Source of the DNA: Pseudenterobacter timonensis
Lineage (GTDB): Bacteria; Pseudomonadota; Gammaproteobacteria; Enterobacterales; Enterobacteriaceae
Assembly: GCF_900021175.1 (NCBI RefSeq)
Contig: NZ_FCOP01000011.1
Span: 1,393,947 to 1,457,946, forward strand
Length of the DNA: 64,000 nucleotides
Direction of reading: 5' to 3'
The position numbers and the translations under genes are program-made. Position 1 is the stretch's first letter, and the number at the start of each line of letters is the position of its first letter. Positions 63,898-64,000 of the stretch are shown in pieces. The notes below the pieces were generated by a model that ran no database searches, was not told the DNA's origin, and saw only the letters and a program-made list of their open reading frames with translations.

Positions 63898-64000
63898 ATG
63901 TTTCAGTTAAAACCGGGCACCCTGGCGGTGGTCATCGGCGCCCGCACCCCTGCCGGGCGTCGCAATATCGGTAAGTCCGTTGAGCTTTTCGCCCTCTGTC
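63898..64000 (+). CDS. hypothetical protein, N-terminal part
   Basis: An open frame runs from ATG at 63898 to the window end (34 residues, MFQLKPGTLAVVIGARTPAG at the start). GAGAGAAGT precedes the ATG. I do not recognise it, and it is cut by the window edge. It is not the yeaO gene that neighbours yoaF in E. coli. Confidence 0.5.
   Translation, partial: MFQLKPGTLAVVIGARTPAGRRNIGKSVELFALC

Overview
The window is chromosomal DNA from an enterobacterium (family Enterobacteriaceae). Almost every gene from 1 to 51,233 can be aligned from memory with an Escherichia coli protein of nearly the same length, in the gene order of the E. coli rluC to icd region. Base composition looks GC-rich for E. 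coli, and several accessory genes are absent from that place in E. coli, so a relative such as Enterobacter, Leclercia, Kosakonia or Klebsiella is more likely than Escherichia. The genus cannot be fixed from the sequence alone.

Region 1-11.8 kb: the end of rluC, then yceF on the minus strand, then the lipid synthesis run yceD-rpmF-plsX-fabH-fabD-fabG-acpP-fabF followed by pabC-mltG-tmk-holB-ycfH. Region 11.9-25 kb: ptsG with its CRP/Mlc/SgrS-type leader, the siderophore receptor fhuE, hinT-ycfL-lpoB-thiK-nagZ-ycfP (cell-wall synthesis and recycling, thiamine salvage), ndh with an FNR site, ycfJ, an unnamed 51-residue membrane protein, comR-bhsA and ldtC. Region 25-41.7 kb: mfd, ycfT, lolCDE (lipoprotein export), nagK-cobB, a 43-bp tandem-repeat array, potABCD (spermidine/putrescine uptake), pepT and a REP-associated transposase gene flanked by REP elements. 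Region 41.7-51.3 kb: roxA, phoPQ with a PhoP box, purB-hflD-mnmA-nudJ, an additional LprI-type gene, rluE and icd.

From 51.3 kb the E. coli order breaks off. Next come a membrane-anchored Skp/OmpH-like protein, a LuxR-type regulator and a four-gene chaperone-usher fimbrial operon. An SOS cluster follows (DinI-like gene and umuDC, with two LexA boxes), then an LpxL-type acyltransferase paralogue. The right end (yeaQ, yoaK-yoaJ, dgcP, yoaF) is a block that lies elsewhere in the E. coli chromosome. Two minus-strand hairpin-plus-T-run elements in this last stretch have no recognised gene in front of them and may end small RNAs.

No tRNA or rRNA gene, insertion sequence, prophage or CRISPR array was seen. 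No wholly new multi-gene system was recognised. The less described items are the 43-bp tandem array, the RAYT/REP unit, the Skp-like protein beside the fimbrial locus, the fimbrial intercistronic hairpin, the 51-residue protein and the two candidate small RNAs.
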